The position numbers were made by a program, and so were the translations under genes. From Siphonodentalium dalli (taxonomy: Eukaryota > Mollusca > Scaphopoda > Gadilida > Siphonodentaliidae): 64,000 nt of DNA. The notes below the pieces were generated by a model. The model was not told where the DNA came from. It did not search any database and was given only the letters and a program-made list of their open reading frames with translations. Below, in pieces: positions 48,306-59,900 of the stretch; the stretch's first letter is position 1, and each line of letters opens with the position of its first letter. Where the stretch lies: positions 168,156,664 to 168,220,663 of the forward strand of contig CP136066.1 in NCBI GenBank assembly GCA_032622095.1, read 5' to 3'.

Positions 48306-50183
48306 GGAGCCCGCTTATGTTCTATTTACACTTTTGCGTACAAAAGGTTTGACCCCCTAAAGTTGGTACCAATAATGGAACATTCTGAAAAAGCGATTTC
48401 TTAAGTTGCGCATTCCTGGGGTTTAGGGGCCGCTGAACCCCAAAAAGTGCCAAAAATCACTTCTATTTACACTTCCGCGTACATCGATGAATTTTGGTTT
48501 GATGATACTCCTAAGTGTACTGATTAAGAAAACACAACTTAAGAAAGGGATTTTCCTGGGGTTTTCAGATAAGAAAGGGGGTCCCATGCTGAACCCCAAA
48601 ACGTGATTTTTCACTTTTGTTTATACTTTCGCGTACATCCATAATTTTTGGTCTCAAAGTACTTTCATATATACTAATTATAAAAACACAACTTAAGAAG
48701 CAACTTTTCCTGGGGTTTTAAGATAAGAAGGGGGTCATCGGGTCACCCCTCAAAACGTAAAAAATCACTTTTATTTACATGATTGCATTCGTCCAACGTG
48801 TGTGTATGTGCGTACACCCCTGGAACGTTGCACTGTTACAACCAATACATCCCTAAATCGATACGATCAACTTAAGAAATATATATTCATGTCATTTTCT
48901 GATAAGAACGAGACTTGTTACCCCCCCCCCCCCCCCCCCCCCCACAACCCGATCCATTTTCTAGAACTATAAGTGAGCCAGTTTTATGAAAATTATAGCG
49001 GGAAAATCTAGTAAAATGTATACAAATGTATATATTTTCGTGAGGCTAAGACATAATGACACTTTTTTGGGCCAAAATTGAAACTCACCATCCAAAATGG
49101 CCGCCAAAATGGCCGCCGGAAGTTGAAAATGACATTTGTTCACAAATATCTTCTAGATCAATTCATGCTGTTTGGAACTGGTTGAGTAATGCAACTTTAT
49201 TTTGTGTTTTGTATATTAACTGATCATTGGAGCAATTAAATATGCAATTATTGGGGTCCTAACCCCTTCCGATCCCTCAAAAATTCGATTGTACAGAACG
49301 CAGTACAAAATTTAAAAAAAATCACAATTGGGATTCTAGTCATATTTCAACAAGAAATGAAAAGAACATTGTAATGTAAGCGAGGCATATCATTACCTAT
49401 GAATATTCCAAATCTCAGGAACCATAAATCTTACTTTGGCTCAAAATGGCTGCGAAAATGGCCGCCAAAATATGGAAAATGGTAACTATTGCCCCAGGGT
49501 GTCCTGCAATCGCTTACAAGTTGTGGTTGATGTACACAATTTGCTAATCTGTTTTCTATACATTGCATACTAACATGTCTGATGCACCATGGATCATTTT
49601 TACTATTGTCACCACTGACATCACCAGAAATATTGGATTTTTCTCTCACAAACTTTACATAAATATCGGCAAAAATTCACTTTTCAGGGTTCGACCATTT
49701 GTTCAAGTAAAATGTAACTATCTATGTATTGAAAGGTGTTTATTGTTTTGGTCTATCTTAAATGTGTCACACTACGGTGTTTATAGACTAAATTGCTCAA
49801 GATGGCTTCCAAAATGGCAACCAAATTTGTAAAAACTTAAAAGTTAACATATCCCGAACATTATTCTCTGCATTATCCGAAAAGGGTGGCAAATTGTGAC
49901 TCACTTGGTTACTGTACGTATTAGTTACAATGTAATTAACTGACAACTACGATCTATTAGGTTTGTCCCAGTTCGTATGGGGCATGACAAATTCATTTTA
50001 AAGTTGCAGTATCGAATTTTGCGGAGAACCTCTTTTGTGATTCTGGCCATATTATTGAAAGGGAATGGGCAGAACTTTGAGACGGAACTGAGATGAACCA
50101 TGATATGTGAGTATTCTGGCCCATTATGATAACAAATTATCAACTGGATACAGGGTGGAAGCCAAGATGGCAGCCAGGGAGTT
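48306..50183 (+). repeat. FB2 left inverted arm
   Basis: It begins with about three ~150-bp tandem units (48400-48790), each with CCTGGGGTTT and a CACTTCTATTTACACTT-like segment. Then a run of 23 C (48921-48943) and a ~1.2-kb non-tandem part with CAAAATGGCCGCC repeats (49091 and 49443). Its reverse complement is 52524-54349. Open frames 48423-48614 and 49431-49649 are shared with the other arm and are not convincing genes. Confidence 0.92.
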
Positions 50184-50845
50184 TAATACTCTATGATCAT
50201 AGATGAGGATAATAGGTATACACGGAGTTATTGTATGGTCATGAATGATGTGTGGATATAAAGGGAGTGCCCTGTTGGTAACGGTGGGACGTATATTTAT
50301 ATATGTTGTGGATGTGTTATCATTGGTGGTATATGGGGAGTAGATTTATTATCATGGATGGCGTGTATGAGTATGTCAAGTATGGAACTTATGAGTGGTC
50401 GTATGTGCGGATATTGGTATATCTGGAAGGGATATCACCATTGGTGATGTGCATATGTATACCTGGATTGACTCTATGGGCATGTGTATGGCGAATATGT
50501 ATGCATGTAGTGGCTGTATGGTCCATGGTGAGGTGAATATGTATACAATGAGTGACTGTATGATCGTGAATATGTATACATAGAGTGACTATATGGTCAT
50601 GTGTCGGGTGTAGGTGTATACCGGGTGTTCATGCATGGTGACTCGTGGCTGTATCGTCATTTGTGGTATGTACGGGTATAACCAAGTATGGCTGTATGCT
50701 CAGGTGTACTAGTACATGTACGTGTATAAAGTGGGTGACTATGTTGTCATTTGTGTGGTGTTTATGTACATATGTAGTGACTGGGGTAATGGGTGGGTTG
50801 TACATGTGTACCTTGGGCGGCTACGCTTTCCACAATAACTCAAGG
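50184..50845 (-). repeat. FB2 core minisatellite, first orientation
   Basis: Degenerate ~42-bp units read GAGTGACTATATGGTCATG then GTGAATATGTATAC on the plus strand. The orientation reverses after about 50870. Confidence 0.88.
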
Positions 50846-50869
50846 ATATGTTAATCAATAGCGATAGCC

Positions 50870-52523
50870 ACCCATTATCACACAGTCATTACATATATAC
50901 ATAAACACCACAGACATAACAATATAGTGACCCACTGTATACATGTACACCTGACCCATGACCACGGATGACCATACAGTCACGCGTCACAATGCAGGCA
51001 GACCGGGTATACTCCTAAACATGACCCATAACCATATAGTCACTCCTTGTATACCCATTCATCTCACCATTGGCCATAAGGTCATCATCCCTGTATACAT
51101 ATTCTCCAAACGCATGGTCAAATATACAATCAATATATACATCAACACCACAACAATGACCATAAAGTCACTCCGGTATACATATGCACATCACCAATGG
51201 CCATATAGCCACTCGCTCCATACACATACCCTCACCCTTGTTACCTGGTATACTCCTTCACCTGACCTATGACCATATAGTCACCCCGTGTGTATCTATT
51301 CAAAACATTCATACACGATCATGGTCAATCCTTGTATACATATTCACTTCAACATTGGCCATGTCAATCCCTGTATCCCTATGTGTCACACCATAGCAGA
51401 ATAGCCACTCAAGATATACTAATAGTCACTCCATGTATGCATATGCACCTCATCCATGGCCATATAGCCACTCGCTATATACACATATCCCTCGCCCATG
51501 ACAATAAAGCAACACGTGTGTGTACTGGTATAACCTACACATGACGATACCGACACGAGTCACCAAACAGGAACACCAGGTACATGTATACTCATACGCC
51601 TGTCACCCCCTGTATAGATGTTCATTACATTTATAATCATACAGCCACTACGTGTATACCTACATGTAATCATTTCACCATTAACCACACGGTCACTACC
51701 TGCATACCTATTCGACACTCATAGTCATATAACCACTCGATATACATATGCAGCCCACCCTAGACCATAAATTCACTCCAGGTATACATGTAAACCTCAC
51801 TAATGGCCATTCAGCCCTTCCATATATACAAAAAACCCGCACATACGACCACTCAAACAATCCATACTTGCGTATACACCTCACACATGACGATTCAGCA
51901 AACACACTGTACAATCATACACGCCATCCATGATAATACAGCTAAGCCGTATACACCCACCAATGATAATACATCCACGAAATATATAAATATACATCCC
52001 ACCCGATACCACAAGGACACTCTCTATGTACCCACACGCTCGATAATGTCCACTCCACTCGATAAACTCCAGGTATTCATGTTCAATCATGACCGTACAG
52101 TCATTCCATGTATACCTATACACATTACCCGTAACCATAAAATCACTACCTATTTATCCACACACCCCATCCATGATCATACATACAACGCATGTACATC
52201 CCACCCATGACCTTACAGTCACTCCATATATACATAATCAACACATAGATGACCATGTAGCTATATCCACACACCACACAAATGACCATACAGACACACC
52301 GGGTGCACCCGTACTGGATATACACAATCATACACCATACAGTCACTCCATGCATACCGATTCACCTCACATCTGACCATGACCTCTCCCTGTATACCTA
52401 GATGCATCTTACCATGGACAACCCACTCATAACCATATAGTCACTCATTATATACCTACTCACATCAGTCATGACATACAATAACTCCCTGTATACCTAT
52501 TCACCTCACATATGATCACAGAG
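50870..52523 (+). repeat. FB2 core minisatellite, opposite orientation
   Basis: Units read GTATACATATTCACCTCAC then CCATGACCATACAGTCACTC, the reverse complement of 50184-50845. About 1.65 kb long. Overlapping open frames (for example 51803-52210) are repeat by-products rich in His/Thr/Tyr. Confidence 0.9.
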
Positions 52524-54349
52524 TAACTCCCTGGCTATGATCTTGGCATCCACACTGTATCCTGTTGACATTTTGTTATCATAATGAACATAATAGCCAA
52601 AGATTATGGTCTGTGTCAAAGTTCTGCCCATTTCCTTTCAATAAATATGGCCAAAATCACAAAAGAGGTTCTCGGCAAAATTACATACTTTAAAATTAAT
52701 TTGTCATGCCCCATACGGAAATGGGACAACTGGGAATAGAACATGTAGTTGTCAGTTAATTAACTAACATGTATAATAACCAACTGAGTCACAATTTGCT
52801 ACATTTTCGGATAATGCAGAGAATGTTCGGGATATATGTAAAAAATTAGAATTTTACATTTTGGAAGCCATCTTGATCTATAAACACTGTAGTGTGACAC
52901 ATTTAAGATAGACCAAAACAATAAACACCTTTCAATCCAAAGATAGTTATATTTTACCAGAAAAAATGGTCCAAACCTGAAAACTGAATTTTTGCCAATA
53001 TTTATGTCAAGCTTTTTAGAGAAAAGTCCAATATTTTTGACGATGTCAGTGGTGAAAATAGTAACAATTAACCATGGTGCATCAGACATGTTAGTATTCA
53101 ATGTATAGAATGCAGAATAGCCCATTTTATACATCAACACAACTTGTAAGCGATTGCAAGACATGCTGGTGTAATATTTACCATTTTCCATATTTGGCGG
53201 CCATATTGGCAGCCATTTTGAGCCAAAGTAAGACTTTTGGTTCCAGTGATTTGGAATATTCATAGATAATGATATGCCTCACTTACATTACAAAGTTCTG
53301 TTCATTTCATGTTGAAATATGAATAGAATCCCAATTGTAATTTTTTGTGAAATTTTATACCGCATTCTGTACAATCGAATATTTGAGGGATCGGAAGGGG
53401 TTAGGACCCCAATAATTGCATATTTAATTGCTCCAATGATCAGTTAATGTACAAAACACAAAATAAAGTTGCATTACTCAACCAGTTCCAAACAGCATGA
53501 ATTGATCTAGAAGATATTTGTGAACCAATGTCATATTTTCAACTTCCGGCGGCCATTTTGGTGGCCATCTTGGATGGTGAGTTTCAATTTTGGCCCAAAA
53601 AAGTGTCATTATGTTTTAGCCTCACGAAAATATATACATTTGTATACACTTTACTAGATTTTCCGCTATAATTTTCATAAAACTGGCTCACTTATAGTTC
53701 TAGAAAATGGATCGGGTTGGGGGGGGGGGGTGGGTAACAGGTCTCGTTCTTATCAGAAAACGACATGAATATATATTTCTTAAGTTGATCGTATCGATTT
53801 AGGGATGTATTTGTTGTAATAGTGCAACGTTCCAGGGGTGTACGCACATACACACACGTAGGACGAATGCATTCATGTAAATAAAAGTGATTTTTTTACG
53901 TTTTGGGGGTGACCCGATGACCCCCTTCTTATCTTAAAACCCCAGGAAAAGTTGCTTCTTAAGTTGTGTTTTTATAATTAGTATATATGAAAGTACTTTG
54001 AGTCCAACAATTATGGATGTACGCGAAAGAGTAAAAACAAGTGAAAAATCACGTTTTGGGGTTCAGCATGGGACCCCCTTTCTTATGTGAAAACCCCAGG
54101 AAAATCCCTTTCTTAAGTTGTGTTTTCTTTATCAGTACACTTAGTAGTATCATCAAACCAAAATTCATTGATGTACGCGGAAGTGTAAATAGAAGTGATT
54201 TTAGGCACTTTTTGGGGTTCAGCGGCCCCTAAACCCCAGGAATGCGCAACTTAAGAAATCGGTTTTTCAGAATGTTCCATAATTGGTACCAACTTTAGGG
54301 GGTCAAACCTTTTGTACGCAAAAGTGTAAATGGAACATATGCGGGCTCC
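52524..54349 (-). repeat. FB2 right inverted arm
   Basis: Reverse complement of 48306-50183 over its whole length with scattered mismatches. The homopolymer is 12 G here (53719-53730) against 23 C on the left, an example of independent drift of the arms. Confidence 0.92.
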
Positions 54350-54389
54350 ACAACTATATTCCCAGATGAAATACTCGCTCTGTTTTAAC

Positions 54390-55004
54390 TGAGGCTGTGG
54401 ACAGAGGGTAGTTCTATCAGGAAGTAAACAATTTATACGCATATGTTGGTTCCTGGCTCCTGGGAGTCTGGTATACTTTGCAATAGTCGGCTGGCAAATA
54501 CAATTTGTTATTGTTTTTGTGACCCCCTACTCTATCTGAAATCTTGAACATACCACGAACTAAAATGATGTATACGTTTTAGCAGAGGGTGTGGAGAAAA
54601 GGTTATTCGATCAGGAAATATTTAATTACTTTGGAGGGCTCGTTTTCCGAAAGCCTGCGAACACACAAAGAACTGAATATTATGACAACGTTCTATCAGC
54701 TACACATCACACTATTTTGCTTTTGATTTAGATATACTGGTATATAAAACGGAGAGAACTGCCACCTTGTTGAGACTATAGTGGGGATTCAGTTGAACAT
54801 AATATTTATTTTCTATATATTACTTATTATTTAGAGGGACACTAACAATCACATTAACAACAAAAGTTTGATATGTATGAGACTCTATTTAGACAGTCTG
54901 TTATATGTTGTTTATAATAATATTTCTGTCCTACAAAGTCGATGTAGATGCATGTTTGTTTATAGCTGTTTATTTATACTATCTGTTTTTGTTGTTGTTG
55001 TTGT
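54390..55004. repeat. degenerate relatives of the 33545-34546 repeats
   Basis: CATACCACGAACTAAAATG near 54550 is the reverse complement of the AGTTCGTGG phrase in the 33545-34250 units. From about 54890 the sequence (TATATGTTGTTTATAATAA, AAAGTCGATGTAGATGCATG, then a GTT run) matches 34130-34250 directly. Confidence 0.6.
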
Positions 55005-55567
55005 TGTTGCAACTTGGGATTTGGAACCCTGATAACGTCTTTAATCACTTCAGCAATGCACCGGGCCAAATTTCAGCAGACAAGTCATATTGGGTCCCAT
55101 TATGTTCAATTGGGAAATTTTGTAAAGTTCTTAACAAAAATATGTAATTTTTCAACCAAAAACTTTTTGGGGGAGGGGTAGCTAAAATCCATTAATTCAC
55201 AAACAGTTGTAAATTTCTGCTAAATTCTGTCTACATATACTTTTTAGATAACTGCTACACCATATGGATTAAATAGTTTGGCGTTATTGTAATATCCATT
55301 TGAATGATAATGTTTGAAAAAAATATATTTTTGTGAAAAACAGCGATTTTTCAGCAAAAAATAAATGTTTCGGCTCCAAATGACAGGACAATCCAAATTA
55401 ACCAATATTTTTTTTCATATCAAGTAGAGATATGATATCATGTAGTAATGTTAACACCAACAATGTTGGCAAATAAGTTATGACATAGCCGCAAGCCTCG
55501 CTTTACCAAAATCGTTAATTTATGGAAAAAGTAACTGGTGGGTATCGTTCATCGTCGATTTGACAAT
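55005..55567 (+). repeat. host repeat HR, copy 3, left part
   Basis: Homologous to 34530-35092 and to the reverse of 31791-32330. It ends with GTCGATTTGACAAT, where the transposon at 55568 begins. The right part resumes at 62685. Confidence 0.85.
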
Positions 55568-55717
55568 TAGTACAAGAATTTTGAGGCCAAAATCGGTCAA
55601 CCCGGAAATAATTGCAATAGAATTTTTCTCTTTTATTTTGAGTTACATAGGTATTGTTTTAGATCATATCAAAAATCTACCAACATCTGAGTACGGGAAC
55701 ATTATTTTTTTTTACGT
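55568..55717 (+). repeat. left terminal inverted repeat of the Academ-like element
   Basis: It pairs with 62545-62684. Shared stretches include CCCGGAAATAATTGCAATAG (left) / CCCGGAAAAAATTGCAATAG (right, reversed), then AATTTTTCTCTTTTATTTTG and CATATCAAAAATCTACCAAC. A decayed second copy of this block lies inside the element at about 56150-56285 (AACGGGAAATAATTGCAATA). Confidence 0.93.
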
Positions 55718-56975
55718 TAATTGGATGTACTCAATTTGTGTACGTTCCAAATTTTGATGGGGTAGGGGAAACATTATTAGCATAATATATATCTTCTTGT
55801 TATTGGATATTAATAGTTTATGTGTCATTCTGAAGGTATTGGACCACACTAGCAGTTGACATACAAATATTTCGGATTTGACCTTTTTTGAGGTCATCAG
55901 AGGTCAAAATGTCACATGACGAGTGTGAAATCGCGAATCGATAATCAATTTGATGCCTTCCAAGTGGGACAAAACAAAAAAATATTCCATTTAGTGAACT
56001 TGTTTGGCGATTTTATGTACTACAACATGTACTGGTAAGGAAAACATATGATACTAGCTACAATGTTGGGTCTTAGGATATATATAGGGTCAAATTGTAA
56101 GCATATAGCCGGAGCACGTTTTCAAATTTTCTGAAGAATTATAGCATCAAAAAGCGATCAAACGGGAAATAATTGCAATATCATTTTTCTTTCTTAATTT
56201 ATGTTCAGTAATATCCCACCCAAAATCTACCCACATTTGAGCATGGGAAAGTTGAAAAAAATGCATTTTTCAGACATAAAGAGCGTTTTGTGATGAAATT
56301 CAGTATATTTCATATAACAAACATAATTACCAAACCATCAGTAAATATTGTACTAAATTGTAATTGTTATATCACTATAACATATATTAACCTCATTAAA
56401 TAGTTAATATGCATGAAACCATAACACTAACATGTTATTGGTCTAAATGGAACATTGTTGTAACCATGCTTATGACTGATCTGGGTTTCCATAGTTTTTT
56501 ATTCTAGATTTTGCCAAAACAAAATATCACCAAGCTGTCTGCTCGAGGTGACAACATTTTTAGCACAATAATGACAAAATAGCCAACACAACTCACAGGT
56601 AAGCAGTCATATAGTGTACCATAAACATCATAGATTGACATATACCATATCCCAATATAATTGACAGTAGCATATATGTCAAAAACAAGAGAAATAAAAT
56701 CTAAAAATAAATACCTTGAAAATAGGGTATAAGCTAAATGTCACACATCAGAAGAATCCCCCTGTTCTATTTTTAGAAATAAATATGGAAGACCGGAAAG
56801 ACAATAATTATAACCTAATATTCTAAATATGGCCATTTTTCAAGAAACTTATGCATATATAGTGTATGAATATTCATATAATTAAGTTAGTGTCTCGTAT
56901 TATTATTTGGAGCTTTGTCACACATGTTTGAATGCACATAATCAATGTTTTAATGTATTATGTTCATCATTTCAG

Positions 56976-59900
56976 ATGCCTGAGGAATGTGCTATATGCA
57001 AATGTCCGGTTGGTGATGGTCTGCTCCAAGATGTGACATTAACTGAAAAGGGTTGCAATAGTGTAAACAGTGCGAGTAGACTGAGGTGCGACACCATAGT
57101 GGTTGCCATTGGCCAGACTGTTCATGTGAAGTGTCGTTCTAAATATACAAATCATCGAACTCTTGCACAGGTCCTCACAAACTTTCAAACTAGTTCCAAT
57201 AAACGTTCCTTGCGATCAGAAACACCAGAATTCACATTCAAGTCACACTGCTTCTTCTGTGGACAAGCGGCTGATACGGACTACAGAAATCGAAAGCGCA
57301 CCCGACCTGACGCCTATGTAGTCCGCACAAAAGGAATACACCAGACAATTCTGGATATATGTGAATGCCGAAATGATACATGGGGTAACACTGTCAAGGA
57401 GAGACTACTTGTATGCCCGAACAATGATCTCCATGCAGCTGATGCTATATACCACTCAGAATGTAGCGTCCACTTCCGCACACACAAAGATATACCAGCA
57501 ACTTATGTGCCAGTGTGTGGTTAGTAATAATTTAATTTTATCCAATAAGTTATCTCAGATGGAACTGAATTCACTTCACTTGTTTTGGCCTGTACTAGAC
57601 ATGAATTGTGAATGTATTTTATATAGGAAATGTTTGCATATCGCTTTATTGTCACATTTTAATATTCACAAAGCAAACATTCTGGATCTGGATATGTACG
57701 TCCAAGTAACCAATGTTGGTATGATTCTTATTATATGCTATTATACAATTTATACTAAAATATCATTTGTCAATAAATCATTATTTGTCATGAAATTGAA
57801 TACTATGAACTGTGTAGTATGAAACATATATTTGAATGGCAAATTTATTTAGTTTGACTAATTTACCAATTTGCAAGAAATAAACATCTGCTTTGTTAGT
57901 TGTAATGCATATGCAGATATCATATTATAATGATTACATATACAGTTTATACACTCTTACATCCTGCTCAATATTTATAATTATTAAAACACATCAAGCA
58001 CAGTGTATATTGAATTTATGGTTGAAGTCATGATGTGTTTATATTTGTGTGTCAATAACATTAAGTTAATGGAATGTATGCCATATTATTTCAGGGTCAA
58101 CCCCGAATAAGACGGTCAAACTTGGCAGGCCAACGAACGCTGATCAACATGATGCTTTTCTCGGAGTCATCCAGATGTTGAAGGAAAACCCGGAAGATGT
58201 TATCACATTAACCGATTTAGTGCAACACATGACGAACGTCCTATTGGCCAGCGGATCTTCTGCACCTGCATATAGTTCAAAAAGAATACAACAGAAACTG
58301 GTCGACCAACTTAGTGACAATATCGTGTTTGCATCATCTGAAGGTAAACAAACTATTGTGACATTCCGAAAAACAGCGTTCGATATCATACAAGATTATC
58401 ACAAGATACCAAAAGCGATTGATTTCGAAGAAGAGAAAAGAATTATCATTGGGACTGCAGCACAACTCATCCTCGGTGACATAAAAGACGTGGAACAGTC
58501 AGAAAAATATTTCCCATCCACACATGATATGCTGCTTGACAATGCGCTATCATATCTACCAGATTCTTTGAAGTTGTTTCTGAGCTACTTGATCACTTCT
58601 AAGAAGCCCGAGATCAAGGTCGCTTCCATCGGACAGTGCATTATGCAAGCGTGTCGCCCGAAGAAATTAACTGTGCCATTACAACTAGGATTGGGTGTTC
58701 AACTCCACCATGACTATGGATCCAGATTTATCATCGATTCCCTACACAAGCATGGTTTCTGTTCATCTTACGATCTTGTGAAAACGTACGAGAGATGTGC
58801 TGCAGTTTTCAACAACACAGACATTCCAGATTTCAATTCCAAAAAACAATTCGTTCAATTCTCTGCAGACAACGTCGATCACAATGTGTGCACGATAGAC
58901 GGGTACAACACATTCCATGGCATGGGCATGATAGCAATGGTCACCCCAGCCGTTCAGAAAAGCAAGCCGATTCCTCGCATACAAGTATCTCTCAATGACG
59001 TTACTGAAGTTGGAAAGATCAACGTTCAATTTTGCGAGAAGTACAGCTCAATGATCGACACCAAGTACATAAAGTTGGCGGAAATTGTCGCGCACAACCC
59101 ATTATCGCAGACTAACGCCCTCTGGAAGGCTTCCATGTTGATGAAACCCCCGTGGATGGCTTGGTCCGGGGTCATGAAAGCTGTGACCGATGGTGGTGAT
59201 CATCCTGGGAAAACGTCCGTTCTATTTCTCCCGTTAATAGACATGGACCCAACAGATATGTCGTGCATATATTCAACACTATTATTTATCAAAGAACAGG
59301 CCAACAAGAATAGTGTTGCCCCGGTGCTCACCTTCGACCAGCCACTGTGGTGGAAAGCTCGGATGATTGTGATGAACAAACAAACTGATCTAAAATCAAT
59401 TGTGTTGCGCCTTGGCGGCCTGCACATCGAGATGAGTTTCTTGGGGAGTATCGGCCACATCATGGAGGGATCCGGATTACGAGAGCTATTAGAAGTGTTG
59501 TATGCTCCAAATGCAGTGTCCCACATGGTGACCGGTGCAGCCATCGCACGAGCCATCAGGGGGCATGTCCTCATATCCGCAGCCCTGAACACAGTCATAC
59601 TATCAAGGGTATACGACCTGTCCCTGGCTGACCTTCAGAGTGACCAAGATGTTGCGTCAGTCCCCGATGAATTACAGAAAGCATACACTCAACTACTCCA
59701 ACACGAGCAGACATTGGAGCAGGTATCACGCAATGCATCTTTATTGCAGATGAAAAACGATGTAGCAAAAGTCAAACGTGAATTGTCGGAATTGAAGACC
59801 TCGCAATTGTGGCTACAATACATGGACATGGTTGACATTCTTCTCGACTTCATAACAGCGGAGCGAACTGGAAACTGGATGCTACATTTACATTCCTTAA

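Larger units (their letters stand above)
48306..54349. mobile_element. FB2: giant foldback element, 6.04 kb
   Basis: The termini GGAGCCCGCTTATGTTCTAT and the reversed GGAGCCCGCATATGTTCCAT lead into TTACACTTTTGCGTACAAAA. Near-identical inverted arms run 48306-50183 and 52524-54349. The core is a minisatellite whose orientation reverses midway. The terminal ~40 bases and the ~150-bp arm units (…CCTGGGGTTTTC…AGAAAGGGGGTC…CTGAACCCC) are diverged homologues of those in FB1. No transposase is present and no clear target duplication is seen. This is the better-preserved member of the pair. Confidence 0.82.

Noticed and set aside
50184-52523. coding minisatellite (several overlapping frames of 60-135 codons)
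   Set aside because: Frames occur on both strands, are interrupted irregularly and carry no domain; they follow repeat composition.
48290-54365. target duplication of FB2 (AACTAT-like words on both sides)
   Set aside because: AACTATTAG on the left and AACTATATT on the right match only partly and at unequal distance from the ends, so no duplication is claimed.
56907-56975. upstream ATG as the start of the transposase gene
   Set aside because: It adds 23 residues, and an acceptor-like TTTCAG lies immediately before the next ATG at 56976. The later start also puts the CAICKC motif near the N-terminus. The earlier start cannot be fully excluded.
57361-57822. 153-codon open frame overlapping exon 1 and the intron
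   Set aside because: It is a shadow of the true exon in another frame and runs into intron sequence with no domain.
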